From Pelomyxa schiedti (Eukaryota > Evosea > Pelobiontida > Pelomyxidae), in assembly GCA_020536535.1 (NCBI GenBank), contig JAHLWZ010000257.1, forward strand, positions 3,096 to 40,431: DNA of 37,336 bases, given 5' to 3'. Of this stretch, positions 34,802-37,336 are shown piece by piece. The stretch's first letter is position 1, and each line of letters begins with the position of its first letter. Below the pieces are notes generated by a model. That model worked only from the letters and a program-made list of their open reading frames with translations. It was not told the DNA's origin and did no database searches. The position numbers and the translations under genes are program-made.

Positions 34802-37336
34802 TTACGATGCCATTGTGCGCCAGCGTTCAAGGTTTTCCCAGGCTCGTTGTTCCAACACTTGGAAGTTTGGGAAGATGCCGGAAATAGCCTTGAGAAGCGG
34901 TATCACGATAAGCGGTATGAACCTATATCAATTTTTGGTGGGTTGGAGAGCTCGGAATGGATGATAAGAAAGAAAGGAGAGAGAGGGACACTCACGTGTT
35001 TTGCATTTCTTGAGGTGTTGTGGAACCATCCATGAATTTACTTGTTGGAATTCCGTGCCGTTTTTCTTGTTCGCCTTGACCCTTGAATTCCCTATTCAAT
35101 TGTGTGATTCAGATTAAAAAAAAAAAACAGGATTTTGCGGTTGGGTGACACACTCCACAAGATTGTATGTCCATTTTTTGCACACTGTAATTTCCGTGAG
35201 TATACAGGGCAGTTACTATGAGAAAGAGCGGGGGATAAAACCTGGCCAGTCACGGCATACATTCGACAAATCGGCTATCTTCATGAGCACTTGAAGTACA
35301 AGTAATTTGGCGCTTTTAGCTTGCCCCGGATCCGCAGAAAACAGTGCGGCAGTTGTTGTCCTTGTCCCAACCCCAAAGCTCTTCATTGTTTCCAGGATGT
35401 CAATGTGTTTCGCCATATCGGTGGCCAGAATCAGGCTCATCATCACGGTGTGAATATAATGCTGATCATCGGGAGAGAGTGCGCGGAGGGCACAGCATTT
35501 ATTCCGGAAGAACAGCACTTTCAGAGAAGTTGCGGCATGCATGCGTTCCAGCACTGAGTCACCGTATTTCACGTAAATTGCATCCATCGTGGATTTCAAG
35601 AAGTTGCTGTTCAGACCAGGGTGCTGATGGATTTTAAATGCGGGGAAAAAGAAAAAAGAATACCCACTCTGTAGTCATGGGATAAGGCGGCAAGAACGCA
35701 AGCAATTTCGTCAAGAGGTGAAAGGCATGAAGCAAACTCCTCCGAGCTCTGTGTGGCCATCTGTAAAAGAACGTTCATTGCTTGAGTCACATCAGCAGCA
35801 TGAAGGAAGTTGTGGTAAGGGTTGGGGTGCCGGGAGTAGCCGCGCTTGAGCTGACTGGTAAACCCAAAGAAGTTGGGAACGTCCAGCTTCACGGTTGGGT
35901 GGAACTGAGGTAAAAGCCACTGTTCTGCGAGAACTTTGTATCCCACGGCACCCAGAATATTGCCACCATGAGCTGCAAGTTTATCTTCAAGCTACAGAAA
36001 AAAAGTGTAAATTACCAGTAATGAGTCAACGGTACATACAGAGAAGACGTCAAAACTCCAGTCATTTATGGATGGGATGTCATCATCCATGTTACTCGGG
36101 AGTTCTGCTTCCTCCATGGATTTGGAAAAATCACTGAGACTGGTGTTTGTGCTTCGCGCTTGGCTGCGTAAAGCAGATTTGCTGTGTGTCCTGCGTGCTT
36201 TCCCAAAGACATTCTTTTCGTCAACTTGCATTCCACAGTCGAGAATGAACTGATGCTGATTTTCAGTCAAGTCCGTTTCGAGCTTGACTGTTGTGAAATT
36301 TCGGGTCATGAGAAGCATTTGTGTCAACTTGAGGGTGTCAACGTCCTCGGCATCAATCCCTCTTCCCGGATTGTCCACCAGCCTCGCAATGAGTGTGGTC
36401 ACCTTCATGAAATAAGTTCATGTGTTGGAGGTTCAATGAAAGGAACTTTATCAAGCCCAGATGTGAGAGCGGTGACTGTCACTTCGTCTGCCGTCGTTGT
36501 GAGTTGACTGATTTTGTGTTCGGCCTCTTCAAGCTTCAGGTGCAGATCCGCGACCTATAACCATGTGCGGTAAGATGATAATATTACAATTGTGTGGTGG
36601 ACTGCCTTGTTCGAAAGATGGGAGTACTGTTTCTTGACGGCCATGTATATCGCAGTCGAAATTGAAACGATGAACACAACGCAGCCCATCACTGAAGACA
36701 GGACAATTACTTTGACCAGTGCTGTCTCTTGTGCACTCAGGGCATCATCCTTGTTCATCACAGCAATCACAACCCAATTGGCAGTTTCAATCTGATTCCA
36801 CGAGATGATGGTCTCCCCTTTGTTTAAAGAAACTGTGCTGGTTCCACACGCAAGAGTTGTACTGTTCGAGGAGGAAATAGATTCATTCACAGGAAGGCCC
36901 ACTTGGGAAAACGCTGGATTCTAGAGAGAAAGAAGATTAGCAACAAGTTCAATAAAAGAAGGTGCCTTCTACATTAAAGATATTCCAAAACCCCGGGTCA
37001 AAGGAATCTTTGTCCATTTCCTCAGTGAAATTGAAGTCAACAATCCCGAGTGACCAATCTTTCCAGCCCTTTTCCGGGATTGCCAGAATGGAACCGGTAC
37101 TTGACACAATCAAGGAGTAACCCTTGTAGGGCATCAGAGTGCTCACCAATTCGACGTAGTCAATGATGTAACTTTTCGCAAAAGAATTCAGAAAAAACAG
37201 AAGTGGAACAGGAAATGACCTTGGATCCACCTGAAGAACAGCAACCCCAAAAGCACTGCCTGACCGAAGAAGTGGGATGTAAAGCCGTGTCTTCCATCCA
37301 TTATACCGAGGATCTTTGAGAGGTGGTGTCCACTTT
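34802..37336 (-). CDS. Membrane-anchored 3',5'-cyclic nucleotide phosphodiesterase (class I), 5' end outside window
   Basis: Hydrolyses cAMP or cGMP. The N-terminal part, entering at 37336, is a Cache-like extracellular sensor (RLYIPLLRSGSAFGVAVLQV, DYVELVSTLMPYKGYSLIVS, ANWVVIAVMNKDDAL). One membrane span follows (VIVLSSVMGCVVFIVSIST, about 36650-36710), then a coiled linker (VADLHLKLEEAEHKISQL). The catalytic domain has HPNPYHNFLHAADVTQAM, LSHDYR joined to HPGLNSNF, LILATDMAKHIDILETM and IADLSNVCRDW. Its C-terminal exons give VCKKWTYNLVE, EQEKRHGIPTSKFMDGS and FIPLIVIPLLKAISGIFPNF. Traced 3' exons: 34922-34802, 35081-34996, 35184-35129, 35623-35242, 35991-35668; introns 44-73 nt. Metal-ligand His and Asp residues are present; the usual HDVDHPG reads HDYRHPG. 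Confidence 0.9.

Noticed and set aside
34509-35035. Plus-strand ORFs of 60-151 codons that looked like a separate gene
   Set aside because: They lie opposite the last exons of the phosphodiesterase, whose minus-strand reading (VCKKWTYNLVE, FIPLIVIPLLKAI) matches the family.

Overview
The window is nuclear DNA of a free-living eukaryotic protist. Gene models close only when spliced: almost every multi-exon gene needs very short GT-AG introns, commonly 39 to 50 nt, and the rebuilt reading frames then stay open and match known eukaryotic families. TAA, TAG and TGA all serve as stops, so the code is standard. Genes are tightly packed on both strands, with 40 to 350 bp between neighbours. A chaperonin-10 gene implies a mitochondrion or related organelle. 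A ZMYND10 gene implies motile cilia with dynein arms. My guess at lineage is an amoeboid or flagellated protist, perhaps Amoebozoa near the Archamoebae. That is weak inference and no rRNA is present to settle it.

Layout. 1-1010: a cluster of palindromic repeats built on the arm ACACAAAGTGCGCC and its reverse complement. 1034-2502 (+): an ankyrin-like protein without a clear ATG. 2601-6081 (-): KRI1, a ribosome-biogenesis factor, resolved in 11 exons. 6197-10831 (+): a USP4/11/15-type ubiquitin protease. 11088-12767 (+): a WBP4/FBP21-like splicing protein. 12810-13960 (-): an eIF4G-type MIF4G protein, in frame with a lineage-specific domain at 13855-15161 (-). 15453-17884 (+): an LRR protein with a long Pro/Thr/Lys tail. 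18236-19140 (+): SEC22. 19286-19790 (-): a secreted Cys-rich protein. 19929-23485 (+): an INPP4-like phosphoinositide phosphatase. 23600-25255 (-): ZMYND10. 25760-26299 (+): chaperonin 10. 26489-26930 and 27074-27535 (-): a tandem pair of small paralogues. 27600-31400: poorly resolved, with unrecognised multi-exon candidates and a direct repeat. 31400-31882 (-): remains of a second ankyrin-family gene. 31888-33075 (+) and 33209-34579 (-): a tail-to-tail inverted pair of lineage-specific paralogues. 34802-37336 (-): a membrane-anchored cyclic-nucleotide phosphodiesterase, cut by the window end.

The conserved genes are housekeeping and do not form one pathway. They cover ribosome assembly (KRI1), splicing (WBP4-like), translation (MIF4G), ER-Golgi traffic (SEC22), protein folding (cpn10), ubiquitin removal (USP), phosphoinositide and cyclic-nucleotide signalling (INPP4-like, PDE) and cilium assembly (ZMYND10). 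Between them lie lineage-specific, duplicating or decaying families. The points most worth a second look are the palindromic cluster, the MIF4G fusion, the inverted duplication with a 5' frameshift in one copy, the two GC-AG introns, and the altered catalytic loop of the INPP4-like phosphatase.
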